Assembly: GCA_008330645.1 (NCBI GenBank)
Contig: VLTN01000037.1
Location: 124,001 to 188,000, forward strand
Source of the DNA: Cafeteria roenbergensis
Lineage: Eukaryota > Sar > Bigyra > Bicosoecida > Cafeteriaceae
Reading direction: 5' to 3'
DNA length: 64,000 bases
Shown here: one piece after another, positions 41,401-51,488 of the stretch
Position numbering within the stretch: position 1 is the first letter of the stretch
Layout of the letters: each line of letters starts with the position of its first letter
The notes under the pieces: model-generated
Told to the model about the DNA's origin: nothing
Databases searched by the model: none
Seen by the model: the letters and a program-made list of their open reading frames with translations, nothing else
Made by a program: the position numbers and the translations under genes

Positions 41401-44400
41401 CGCGGTAGCCGACCCATCCATCGCCCTCCTCGCTGCTGTCCAGTGGCACCCAGATCCCACCAGAGTTGGCTCCCGCGGCCGGCGTGGGCTGCCACTCCTC
41501 CACCGCCTCGATCTCGCGGTCGTCGTCCTCGTCCTGTTTTGGTGCGGCCTGTCCGCCGACCTGGAGCAGCTTCGCCTTGCCTTCGGCAGCTTCGCCCTCC
41601 TTGGCTTTGGCGTCCGCCTCTGCCTTGGCAGCTTTTGCCTTGGCGGCCGCGGCGAGGCGCAAGACGCCCAAGTCGGCCGGCTGGAGCTTGGTGTGGAACT
41701 CCTGCTCGATGGCGGCCTGAAGCGCGCTGTTCAGCTCCGCCTCGGCGAAGGCCCACTTGCCCTTGTCGGCCTTGTATAGGGGCAGGATGGCCTCCTTGGC
41801 GTCGTACAGCTCCTCGCCCTGGCTCGGGCCTGCGGGGGCAGCCTGCTCGCCCTTCTTCTTCATCGAGCGCCGGAAGTCGGCAAGCGAAACGCTGCTGCCA
41901 TCGCCAAGGCGGCGGTCGAACGCCACAGCCGTGTGCCCCATCCTTGGGGGCATCCGGAGGCCGCCATTTCCGAACGGTTTTTGCCTCCAAGTTGGCACCT
42001 TGGGCCTGTCGTTGCCGACCTGCCACCAGACGTGGCCCGTGTGGGCCATGCGTTTCCCCTTTCGCGGGGGCTGGAGCCAGAAGCTGCGGTCGTACGAGTT
42101 CACAACCGCCTCGAAGGCCAGTGCGTTCGCAAGCGTGTCGTTCTTGTCGTCCACGTTCATCATGCCCTTGGCAGTGTCCTTGAGCACGTCCGCAAGCCTG
42201 TTGGAGATTTCCGTGTTGTTGCCCACGCCGAGGCGAAGAACCCACGCGTCCCCTGTGACGCCAAGATCGCCGGAAAAGCCCTTGCTGTCGCTGTCCACGC
42301 ACCCCCCGCCAATCATCAGCGCGCTGCGACCGCCGTCAACGGCAACCATGGCATGGCCGTATAGCGGCGGCAAGGCGGCGAGGCCAGTGTCCTCGAGCGG
42401 GCAAAAACAGGTGCACGCGCCGAGGGGGGCCTTGGCGCCGGGAGGCGGAGCTGGTCCGGCGCCCGAGATGGCCTCTAGAGTGGGCGGCGCCCCAGGCGGA
42501 GGCGGGGGCGCCGCGCCTCCCGGGAAGCCGATGGGCGGCGGAACGAGCGGGTAGAACAGAAGGGCGAGGAAGCTCCAGGGCAACGGCAGAGGGATGATTC
42601 GCACGATGCTGAAGGGCAGCAGGAGCAGCTTGAGGAAGATGGCAATGATTGGGTTCGGCTTGCCCATGTTGGCAAGCTTCCCCAGCTTGCTCAGGCCGCC
42701 TAGCGCGCCCATGACCTTGCCGAGGCCAGCCACCCCCGGCTGGTTAAGGCTGGGAAGCGTTCCCTTGTGGGCATTGGCGCCGACGGCGGCCGCGCCAGGA
42801 GGCTGCAGCTTGGCCGCAGCAGCGATGGCCGCCCCCGGCCCCGCAGCGGCGCCGCCGGTTGACTTTTTGAGGGACGCCAGTAGATCCTGGAGCTTCGCCG
42901 CGTCCTTCGGGTCAGGCAAAGACTCGCGAGCCGCCTCGAGCAGCTCCTTCGTGTCAGTCCCGAGAGCCGCCCGTGCAGATCCTGAGAGCCCATCGAGCAG
43001 CCCCTTGCCCTTGGACAGCGCCCCGCTCGCGGCGCCCGTCGCCTTGGACAGCGCCCCGCTCGCGGCGCCCGTCGCCTTGGACAGCGCCCCGCTCGCGGCG
43101 CCCGTCGCCTTGGACAGCGCCCCGCTCGCGGCGCCCGTCGCCTTGGACAGCGCCCCGCTCGCGGCGCCCGTCGCCTTGGACAGCGCCCCGCTCGCGGCGC
43201 CCGTCGCCTTGGACAGCGCCCCGCTCGCGGCGCCCGTCGCCTTGGACAGCGCCCCGCTCGCGGCGCCCGTCGCCTTGGACAGCGCCCCGCTCGCGGCGCC
43301 CGTGCCCTTGCTTGCCAGGGCCGGGTCCACCACTCCTTGCGGTCCGCTTTCCTCGCTGGCCTGCAGGAATCGCTGCACAGCTCTACGGTCGGGCTCCAAG
43401 CCGAGCTCGGCAGCTGTGACAGTCGTGCGGCCCTGCGCTGCAAGCTCCTGCGCCCGGGACAGGGCTTCTCGCACCAGAGTCATGTTGATGGCGACCAGCG
43501 TGTCGTCCAGCGGGTCCCTTGCCAGCCCGCGCCCGCGCCCGTGCACAGCTTCGAGAAGAGAGTTGACGATGCTATCCGGCAGCCTGCCCACTTCAGACGC
43601 AGTTGAATTGCTCAACTCCCTCCTGTCCAACGAGCGCAGAAGGCGGCGGCTCAAGTCTGGCTCTTGGGCGAGCCGCGTCAGGCCGCCCAGACCACCGTCA
43701 CCAGCAGACAGCGAGTGCATCACGTCCTGGAACACTCGGTGGCGATCGTTTTCGGTGTCCTGCCCGAGACGCAGCTCGGCGACGTCATGGCCCGGCTCGT
43801 TGTCTGGCCAGGCGTCGTGCCCGGCTGAGCTCCCAAGCAGCGTTGACAGGAGCTCGGACGCAGTCGGCTCCGCAGGAGGAGCAGCCTCGTCGCTGCCGAG
43901 GCCTTCTTCGTCGGCACTTGCTTGCAGCATCGACGCGTCCCACTCGATGCAGCCGAAAGCCTGCGACCACTCGTGGCAGTGGTGCGGGAGCTCCACGCGC
44001 AGGTGCTCGATGGAAGCGGTTGCCTGCGCAACGCATTCCAGCTGTCCGTAAGGGCCGGAAACGCTCGCACAAGGCGGGGCGGCGGCCTCCAGGGCATGGG
44101 CAGACACAAGCCCGTGGTTGTGCTCCCATGCTGACAGCAGCATCGGAGTCGCGGGGCCCCCGACTGCGGAGATTTGCGTGAAGCCCATAATAGCCTTCAT
44201 GATGGCCTCGAGGATCATCAGGATGATGCAGAAGATGAAGAACAGGAGGTTTGTGAACGGGTTGGGGTCACCTGCGAAGGGGGGAAGTAGGGCGCACGGG
44301 ACATGGCCAAACGGGTTTGCGAGCGGCTCAGCTTCTGCCCACGCCCTGCGCTCCCGTCACACAGGCGGCATGCGCATTTTCCACAGCAGCAGACGACGGC

Positions 44401-47400
44401 TGCCAGGCTCCGCGAACGAAAGCAGCCGCGTGATTCAGCGGCACCGGGCCGCAGTGCGCGAAGCGATTGCATCCGACTCACATTTCTTCGCCTTTTTGGT
44501 TTTGCTGTTCTTGTCCTTCAGCTTGAGCTTGATGGAGTACGAGTTGGTGTTCTTCGTCCTTGTCGTCTTGGAAGAGCTGGTCGTTCGCTTGCGGCGCTTG
44601 CGCCTGGGCACCTCGTCGTCGCACTCGAACGGGCTACTCGGCGACTCGCTGCCGAAGCAGGGGCAGTTTTCGCCGGTCACGGGGTTGCAAAGCCCCTCCA
44701 CGGGATCTCCCGCCATCGGTGGGCCCTCACCGGGGTCTCCCGCCGTTCCGAGGCACCCTCCGCCGTCGAGGGCGCGTGGCAGGCACTGCCAGAACGAGTC
44801 GACGGCGGCCAAGTACCCGTGCAGGCCGGGATGAGAGAGGTTGTTGAGCTTGGCTTCCCGCCACTGCAGGCCGAGCGCTTGGGGTGAGAGCGCGGAAGTT
44901 GCCTCGCGGCCCACCAGAGCCGTGTTTGCGTCCGCGGCCCGCGCCGTAGCCGCCAGCTCCAGAGGCCGGCCCACCGTGTTGGGGCAGAAGAGGGCGGAAG
45001 GCACCGGGAACTGCGCCGGCTTGCCCCCGCTTGCAGGCTGTGTGACGAGCTTTGGCTCGCCCACCACCACCGCGCCCTTGGGCAAGCCAGACGCGAGGGT
45101 GGGCCGGGATCGCATGTGCCACACCGCGGACAACACCTGCGGGGACTCCACGACGGCGCCGGTGAGGTTGAGCGGGATGGCCAGCGACGCGGGAGCGGGC
45201 TTGGCCGCGGTGGCAGCCCGGGCTGCAGCCACCACTTGGGCGCTCCACGACAAGGGGGGGTTGAGCCCGGGTTCGCCCAGACCGACGGCGGCGTAGGCGG
45301 GAAACGCCGCAGAGCACGCGGCGAGCGCCTCGGGCAGCTGTGCTTCTGCTCTGGGCGCCGCCAGAAGCATTGACTCCGCCGAGACGGCGCCGGAGTCCAG
45401 CAGGTCCGCAATCGCGCCGAAGCTGTTGGCCTTGATCACGTGAGAGAGAGCCCCAGGGTACGGCAGCGGCACGAAGGTGTTGAGAGGGCGCCATTCGCCC
45501 CGCGCCCCAGACACGACGTCCACGGCCGACTCGCAATCGTTACGCGAGGCGAAGAGCTCATCGTCGCCCTCGTCCTTGCCCTGCAGCGCGAGCCGCGCAG
45601 CCACGCCCAGAAGGGCGCGCTTGGACAAGGAGCACGATCCCTCCAAATCCAAGCAGTCCAGCTCGTTGCTGGGCACGGGGTTGGGCCCGCACACGCCCAC
45701 GATGAGCTTCCGTTTGGCGTCCCAGGCCTCAACGGCAGCCTTTTGTGCCGCGATGGCGGGATCGGGAGGGGCCACGAGGCCTTCCCCGCTGACTTTGGCG
45801 TGAGCAATGTCAGCTGGGAGCTTGCGCCGCGGCTCTGCAGCCGGAGGGAGAGGAGGGCGCTGGCCAGCTGCGTCCGTTTCGACCGGGGAAGCAGGGGCAG
45901 CGCTCGGCTGCGGCACTGGCGGGTGCACTGGCTCTGCGGCGGCGGCAGCCGCGTCCTTGACCAACTCCTCAGCCGGCCTCGCCAGGTACTCAAATATGGA
46001 GCCCTTTTCGTACTGAGCGAGGCTTCCCAGCGCGACTCCGCGGTCCCTGGCCGGAGCCTCGGCATCCTCCTCGGCGTCCTGCAGCCAGCGGAAGAGCTCG
46101 GCATGCCGCACACTAGAAATGCCGCCCAGCGGCAGCACCGATGCCAAGCCCAGGCGGGCGGCGGACTCGTCCAGCGTCTCGTCTGTCCGCCCGTGCTCCG
46201 CAGCCCATGCCGCCACTTCCAGGGGCACCGTTCCGGCCTCCTCCCTGTGGAAGCGGCGGAACCGCCGGAGCACGTCGACGAGGTCACGGAGCACGCCGTC
46301 GTCTCCTGTCGGAAGGGCTGATGCGGCCGAGCGGTTGACCACGTCCGGCGCGACGCCCCCCGTGCGGGCAAGCTCTACCGGGTCCATGGCCGGCCCGCCC
46401 GAGAGCACTCTCACGTCCGCAGTGAGCGACAGCCGTTGCATGGACTCATCCTCATCAAAGGCCGCCACAGGGTGGTCGCCGTGCAGCGCGTGCCACAGCA
46501 GCTGCACGGCCCTCCCATCCGAGCGACCTGCCTTGGCAAGCTGGCTCGCGTTGCTCGACAGCATTTTGCACCGCTCCCAGCCAATCTCCTTGCAAAACAG
46601 CGTGGCAGGGCCGTCCACGGGGGAGCCTCGGATGCGCTGCAACGACTGCACCACATCGTCGTGGCCGTACACGTATGCACGAAAGAGCGACTCCGAGCAC
46701 CGCGCCGGCCCCACACGGGCGCACAGGCAGTTCACGGTCATGGCTCCCTCCTTGCCGGCGCACGCCTCGCGCACCACCACGGGGAGCGCCGTGTCGCCAC
46801 CGAACTCGCCAGTCAGGCCCTGTCCGCGCGCAGCGGCCTTGCCGACGTGCAACGCGGAGGCTGCCGCCGCCTCCGCGGGCGGCAAGAACCCAGTCACAGG
46901 CAGGTCGAGCGACTTCCTCACCACTTCGGACGCCTCTTCCTCGGCAGCGGCCGCAGTGTCCGCAGCCCGCACAGCGCGCTCCAGTGCGTCCAACCGCGAG
47001 GCGTTTAGGCTGCCCCGCTCCGCATCCCAGAGCAGCTGCTGCCTCGCCAAGCGCGACTTGGCGTGCAGGAACCGCCTCCTGCCGAAGACGGGGTCCCGCG
47101 ACGTTGCGTGGTTGAGCAGCGTCTTGAGGGCAAAGGCGGTCACCGTGTGGCCCCTCGCGATTGCCTCCTGGAGCGTCTCGTGGCACTGCAAGCGCCCTAG
47201 CTGCGCGCAGAGGGACTGCGCTGGTCCCCTGGACAGCAGCCGGAAGGCCGCCGCAGCCTCCCGGTGACCCCGCCGCACGGCAGTGCGGAGGAGCTCCCGG
47301 CACTGCTCCGCAGAGAGCGGTCGCGCTCTGTAGTCCAGCCCCTCGGCCTTGGCAAGGGCGCGACAGACCAGCGTGGCGACCCCGCCGCGGGCCTGGTCCA

Positions 47401-49734
47401 CGCCCCCGTACAGCTCCGCGTCGTCCGCCGGCTGCCGCCCCGTGGCCGCTTGGAACCGAGCCCTGGCCTCTGCTTCGACCGCCCCCTCGTTCCGGGAGCC
47501 AGGGCCTGTGCCCAGGAGCTGCGGGATGTGCACGTCTTGGCCTCGCTGCGACCCGCGCGCGGACGCCGCCGACAGCGCCAGCTCCGCCGGGTCGGGTTCC
47601 GCCCTGGCGCCGGGCGGCAGACCCGCCCCAGCCGCGGCCTCGGACCGAAGCGGGCTCCTCGCCCGGTCCTGCTGCTGCAGCGTGGCAGTGTCGGCCTCCG
47701 CTGGGCTTCGGCCCGCCGGGTCACGCATCACGCTGCCCTCTGGCACGCGCTGCCCGCCGTTGTAGGCCTCGACTGCGCGCTGCGCCAGCATCTCTTTCAC
47801 CCTGACGCTCACAACAGCCCGCCACAGCGCCCTGCGAAACCTGTCCAGCTCTGTTCTCGCTGGCGTCGGGTTGGGGTGGGCGCTCGGGTCCTTGAGCGCC
47901 GCCAAGGCCGCTCGCAAATCCAGCGACTTTCCGAAAGCCACCACCTTGTCGCGCTGCCTCTCGGCCTCCACCAGCGCGACGATCTCGCGCCAGGGGCTGC
48001 GCTGCGAGTCCGGGCGGGAGCTGGCCTCTGCTTCTGCCGATACGTCGCCGGGGGCGTCCTCCTCGGCCTGGGCCTCCAGCTCCGAGGGCGTGGGCGCTCC
48101 GGGCAGCGTTTGCCTCACCATCTCGTCGATTCCGGGCACTGTGAGGGAAGGCCCCTTGCGCTTTGGAGCGCCAGCACTCACCTTGGGCGCGGACTTGCCG
48201 GCCGCCTCCCCAGCCGCCCTGGCGGCCGCCTGCTCGCCCTTGGCACCCGCCGCAGCAGCGCCCTTGCTCGCTGCTTCCTGCTTCAAACGAGCCCCGATCG
48301 CGTCCGCTGCGCCGTCAGCCTCAGCCTCCGACTGCTCGTCGCGCTGCGCCGGTGTCACCGGCGCATTGCCGCCCCCCCCGCCGCTGCCAGCACCAGCAGA
48401 CTGAGAGTCGCGCCGTCCGAGCAGGTCCTCGGCGCTGGAGGTCGCCGCGCCTCCGTCGCCGCCGGCCACCGCTGCCTCCTCCTCCTCTGACCCTGCAGCT
48501 GGCTTGCCCGCCTCCGCCATTGCAGTGCCGGCTGCCACGTCAGACTGCTTGTCCTCGTCCGTCGCACACGGGCAGCACTCCGGCCGCGGCTGGTTGAACC
48601 TGTCGACCGGGTTTCGCATCTCCTCCTTGTCCCGCTCGCCCCACACGTACTCCTCCCGCTTCTCCATGTCGTTCACCAGCGGAGACCCGCTCACCCCCGG
48701 CCAGCGAAGGTCTGGGTTGGCGCCGGTGCAGGCGCAGCACTTTTTGGGAACGGCGCCGCCGGGGCGGGGCGGGGGCAGGCCCGCGGTGCTGACGCCGAGC
48801 ACCGTCGCAGTCGATGACGCGGTGTCGTCCTCCGCCGCAGCTGCCGTCTTGGACGCGACCTCCGATTGCGTGCGTGCCTGCTCAGCCGCGGCAAGGCCAG
48901 CGCTGTCCGGCGCGGCGCTGCCACCAAAGCCGCCTCCATCCCCGCTCCCGGAGGGACCACTCCCGCTCGATCCGTCGCCCCCGCTGCCCGCCCCTGCGCC
49001 GCCCCCCCGCCTAGCAGATGGCGGGGCCAGCACGTCCGCATTGGACCCGGTGTCGCCGTCCTCCGAGTCGGCTCCAGCCCCGCCGGCCCCGGTGCCCCCT
49101 CCACCGCGCGATGCGTCCCCGGCCCCATTTGGTGCGTCTTCGTGGGCGGCAGGGGGGCGAGCGCCGGACACTGGCACCCTGTCGTAGAACGAGGGGCGCT
49201 TCGGCGGGGGCGGCAGCGCGGGCTCGTCGCCACTGCGGCCCAAGCGAGCCCGCTCAAACGCCAGCTTGCCCATGCGAGCGAGTGCTTTGAGGCCGGGCAT
49301 GTCCCCGGCTCGCACCAGAGCCCGAACGGCGGCGGCAAAGGTCGGCAAGCGCCGCGCATCGCCCGCCAGCAGTGGCTGCCCCGCCTGGAGCTCCAGAGGG
49401 CGAGACTCCGTCCCGGCGCCGTGCATCGCGCTCGGTGAAGACGCGGGGAGCGCCGCGTGGTCCTCGAGCACCTGCGGGTGCGATTCGCGTTCGGCGGGAA
49501 TGCCAGCGCAGCGAGTCAACTCGGCAAGTGTGCAGCAGGAGCGCCCCGGCCTCGCAAAGGACGGACCGCGGCCTTGCAATCGCCACGCTGCTCCCTTTCG
49601 CGGCGCGCGCGCACAGACCAGGAATGTCCGTGACCGCATCAGCACCCCGCTCTCACCGGTGCGTCTGGGCCAGCGCCGACAGCAAGCGAGGCCCACACGA
49701 TGGCAGCGATAAAGAGCACGCCCGCCCGGGACAT
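35441..49734 (-). CDS. Giant signal-peptide membrane protein with Cys/Gly/His repeats and kelch/IPT-like stretches
   Basis: Exons 49734-49657, 49471-44482 and 44271-35441 sum to 13899 nt, or 4632 residues. Exon 1 encodes a signal peptide (MSRAGVLFIAAIVWASLAVGAG). Exon 2 has a Gly/Ala-rich linker, Cys clusters (CCACTG, ECCPC, CPC) and four copies of an internal repeat (about residues 725-1035) with Cys, Leu-Gly, Cys and Gly-His landmarks. A lysine-rich stretch at the exon 2/3 junction leads into a hydrophobic helix (NPFTNLLFFIFCIILMILEA, about 1693-1712). Exon 3 has a nine-copy 11-residue repeat (about 2012-2110), a second hydrophobic segment (about 2227-2272), kelch-like strands (such as GHAMVAVDGG, HAATSVLGEFMMVIGG, FGHQMLLQNQRLLILGG, GFGAVALGDTTTFVVYGG), and two IPT-like pieces (MMIYGRGLG, VILVGSGFG). 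I do not recognise the family. Topology is uncertain. Confidence 0.72.
43009..43303 (-). repeat. Perfect 33-bp coding minisatellite, about nine copies
   Basis: Nearly identical 33-bp units encode ATGAASGALSK in tandem; the first copy has Gly for Ala. Identity at synonymous positions implies recent expansion or ongoing homogenisation. Unit length is a multiple of three, so copy-number change keeps the frame. Confidence 0.93.
44272..44481 (-). other. Intron 2 of the giant kelch-like gene
   Basis: The donor is GTGAGT after AAGAAAT and the acceptor is CTTCGCAG. It is phase 1 and 210 nt long. Without splicing the upstream frame ends at 44435. With splicing a TGT codon is rebuilt and the hydrophobic helix of the next exon is read in full. 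Confidence 0.8.
46455..47376 (-). repeat. Four-copy protein repeat with Cys, Leu-Gly, Cys and Gly-His landmarks
   Basis: Copies lie at about 47376-47239, 47212-47104, 46732-46635 and 46590-46455. The shared pattern is C, x2, (L/V/I)G, x2-3, C, x2-3, L, then Gly-His or a similar turn, then a Leu-rich helix; examples are LCAQLGRLQCHETLQEAIAR and LCARVGPARCSESLFRAYVY. The unit is about 36-40 residues and looks helical. I cannot match it to ankyrin, TPR or another named repeat. Confidence 0.55.
49472..49656 (-). other. Intron 1 of the giant kelch-like gene
   Basis: The donor is GTGAGA and the acceptor CCCGCAG. It is phase 0 and 185 nt long. It joins a 26-residue exon that is a textbook signal peptide to the long exon. 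Reading through gives a stop after VRAGC, which supports splicing. Confidence 0.78.
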
Positions 49735-50351
49735 GCTGCTCGCTAGCCGCCGCTGCACTGTCTGTGCCTTGCCGCTCCCCTCCCTGCAGCCAGTGCCGTC
49801 GTGGGCGGCACCTGGAGCGCGCTCGCGTCGTCGCGGCTCGGCCTGATGAGCGATGACGACTGGCTCTGCAGGCTCGACTTGCAAGCGGTCCAGTGCGACC
49901 GGCGCTTGCGGCGGTCTGGGCGGTATCACCCGGCTGCGGGGCCGTTCGTCTGAGTGCACAGAGATGGAAACGAATGCGCATTGGATCAAGCCAAAAGCGC
50001 GCACTTTTGTCCGCCTCGCCACCGCTGTGGCCAACAGCTTGGCAGCACGGGGCGTGCTTCTTGCAGACGCGCTGCCGACCCGCTGATGCGTTCAACCGCC
50101 CGCATTCGCTCGAGTCTCTGAGCATGTGACTCAGATCACAGCCGAAGCCGCGGGGTGGGAATGCGCTGAGCCCCTCGCTCGCGCGAAGGCTCTGTGCATC
50201 TCTCTGGCTTGCCCTTGACTCGAACAGCAACATGTCTTGTGTCTGATTGTGGCCACGCGTTTCGCGTCTGCGGTTCAGCGAGCAGTTCTTGCGCCAATTC
50301 GCAGGGACGCATCCACAAGCAGCGCAGGGCTGGAAGCAAACTTTGGCGCCC
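49735..50351. other. Intergenic region upstream of the giant gene
   Basis: This region of about 0.6 kb lies between NTAQ1 and the co-directional giant gene. The long exon's frame stays open through it to 50374, but that segment is Arg/Cys-rich and lacks the character of the mature protein, so I treat it as 5' flank. No repeat or RNA gene is seen. Confidence 0.5.
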
Positions 50352-51194
50352 CTAAGAGGCTGTGAGAGGCTCAACTAGCGCTTTGAGTAGCTTCGCGGCA
50401 GTGGGCGCGTTGGATGCCACGAGGCCACAAGGAAACAGCGCCGCTCCCTCCTGAGGCAGCCCTCGCAGTCTGGACTCCATCACCGACGCGTCGTCCCCCC
50501 ACTCGTCATCGGTTGTTGTGTCCCAGAAGCAGGGGAGCGAGTGCCGGCTTCCTTCGTGCTCCCAGCCACCGTCACGAAGAGCCGCCGCCCTTGCCGCAAT
50601 GGCAGTGACGGCAGCGCCTTGCCAGCTCCCCGCAGTGCCCGCGGACTCTGCCGCAACGGCCGAGCTGCCCCCCTGGTTTAGGGCGGGCCAGCGTGGTGGC
50701 GGGATGGCCCATCCTCCCTCCGCCTTGTCGTCTCGCGCGTGCCGCCTGTCCGACGCAAACGTGACCTCGCATAGACGCAGGGGCACAATGCGAAACCGGG
50801 CGTCCAGGCTCGGGTCGACCTGCGGAAAGCAGGCGTCCATGTACTGGCCCAGCCGCGCGGGAAAGGGGAGGCGAGAGTCCAAGTCCCACACCAGCGCCGC
50901 TCGTTCGCTTGATGCTCGCCGCGGGGCAACCAGCACGACATGGTAGTCCCAGACAACGTGATCGCGAGCCGCGGGGCCAGGGGGCGCCTCGGGTGGGCCG
51001 TGCGCGCTCCCACGCTGGTGGCACACGAGCGTCGTTTTGGTCGGGTTGCTGATGAACACCACGAACGCCAACTCGCGGTCGATGACGCTCCCAAGCGCCC
51101 GGGAAAGTCGGATAGCATTTTCCTCGCAGTAACAGGAACAGTACACGTCGACGCACGAGCGCAGACCGTCAACCGACAAGTCGGTGGCGGCCAT
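50352..51194 (-). CDS. NTAQ1: Protein N-terminal glutamine amidohydrolase
   Basis: The protein is 280 residues; the human enzyme is 205. It converts N-terminal Gln to Glu on proteins, feeding them into arginylation and the Arg/N-degron pathway, in cytosol and nucleus. The catalytic triad is visible: Cys23 in SCYCEEN, His85 in WDYHVV and Asp104 in WDLDSRLPFP. The family's FASDRxH and PPPxxP stretch (TFASDRRHARDD, then WAIPPPRWP) also matches. The ATG at 51194 was chosen because the family starts about 20-27 residues before the catalytic Cys; the frame is open to 51614 but that part is unlike the family. The C-terminal tail of about 90 residues is extra, with low-complexity Ala-rich sequence replacing the short conserved end. 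It is head to head with the USP32-like gene. Confidence 0.93.
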   Translation of the reverse strand: MAATDLSVDGLRSCVDVYCSCYCEENAIRLSRALGSVIDRELAFVVFISNPTKTTLVCHQRGSAHGPPEAPPGPAARDHVVWDYHVVLVAPRRASSERAALVWDLDSRLPFPARLGQYMDACFPQVDPSLDARFRIVPLRLCEVTFASDRRHARDDKAEGGWAIPPPRWPALNQGGSSAVAAESAGTAGSWQGAAVTAIAARAAALRDGGWEHEGSRHSLPCFWDTTTDDEWGDDASVMESRLRGLPQEGAALFPCGLVASNAPTAAKLLKALVEPLTAS

Positions 51195-51488
51195 TGAGGC
51201 GCGCCCGCGCAATATGCTTGAAGCGGCGACAACGGGCCCCCAGCGCCACGCTGTGCGTTCCGGCCAGCGCACGCACACGCGCCCGCGGGTTCTCGGGCGC
51301 AGAGAGCTGTGCCACAGCAAGCCAGCGGCGGCCGCCCTGTGCTGCGCTGCGTTTTCCGCCGATTTGACTGCCACGCTCGGCACTGGGCAGAGTCGCACCG
51401 ACAGGCACGGCAAGACTGACACTGCCGCGGGCTCTGTGACCGTCCGGCCCGGCTCTCGTGACGGCCCTGGTGCCCCGGGCGGGAGGCA
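51195..51488. promoter_or_regulatory. Divergent promoter region between NTAQ1 and USP32-like genes
   Basis: These 294 bp separate the two start codons. The short shared space implies a bidirectional promoter. No TATA box or repeat is evident. Confidence 0.55.

Noticed and set aside
43009-43303. CRISPR-like array
   Set aside because: Units are directly adjacent with no spacers, lie in a coding frame and occur in a eukaryote. It is a coding minisatellite.
49735-50374. In-frame extension of the giant gene's long exon to an ATG at 50374
   Set aside because: It lacks a signal peptide and reads as Arg/Cys-rich flank. The small exon at 49657-49734 supplies a proper signal peptide with matching phase.
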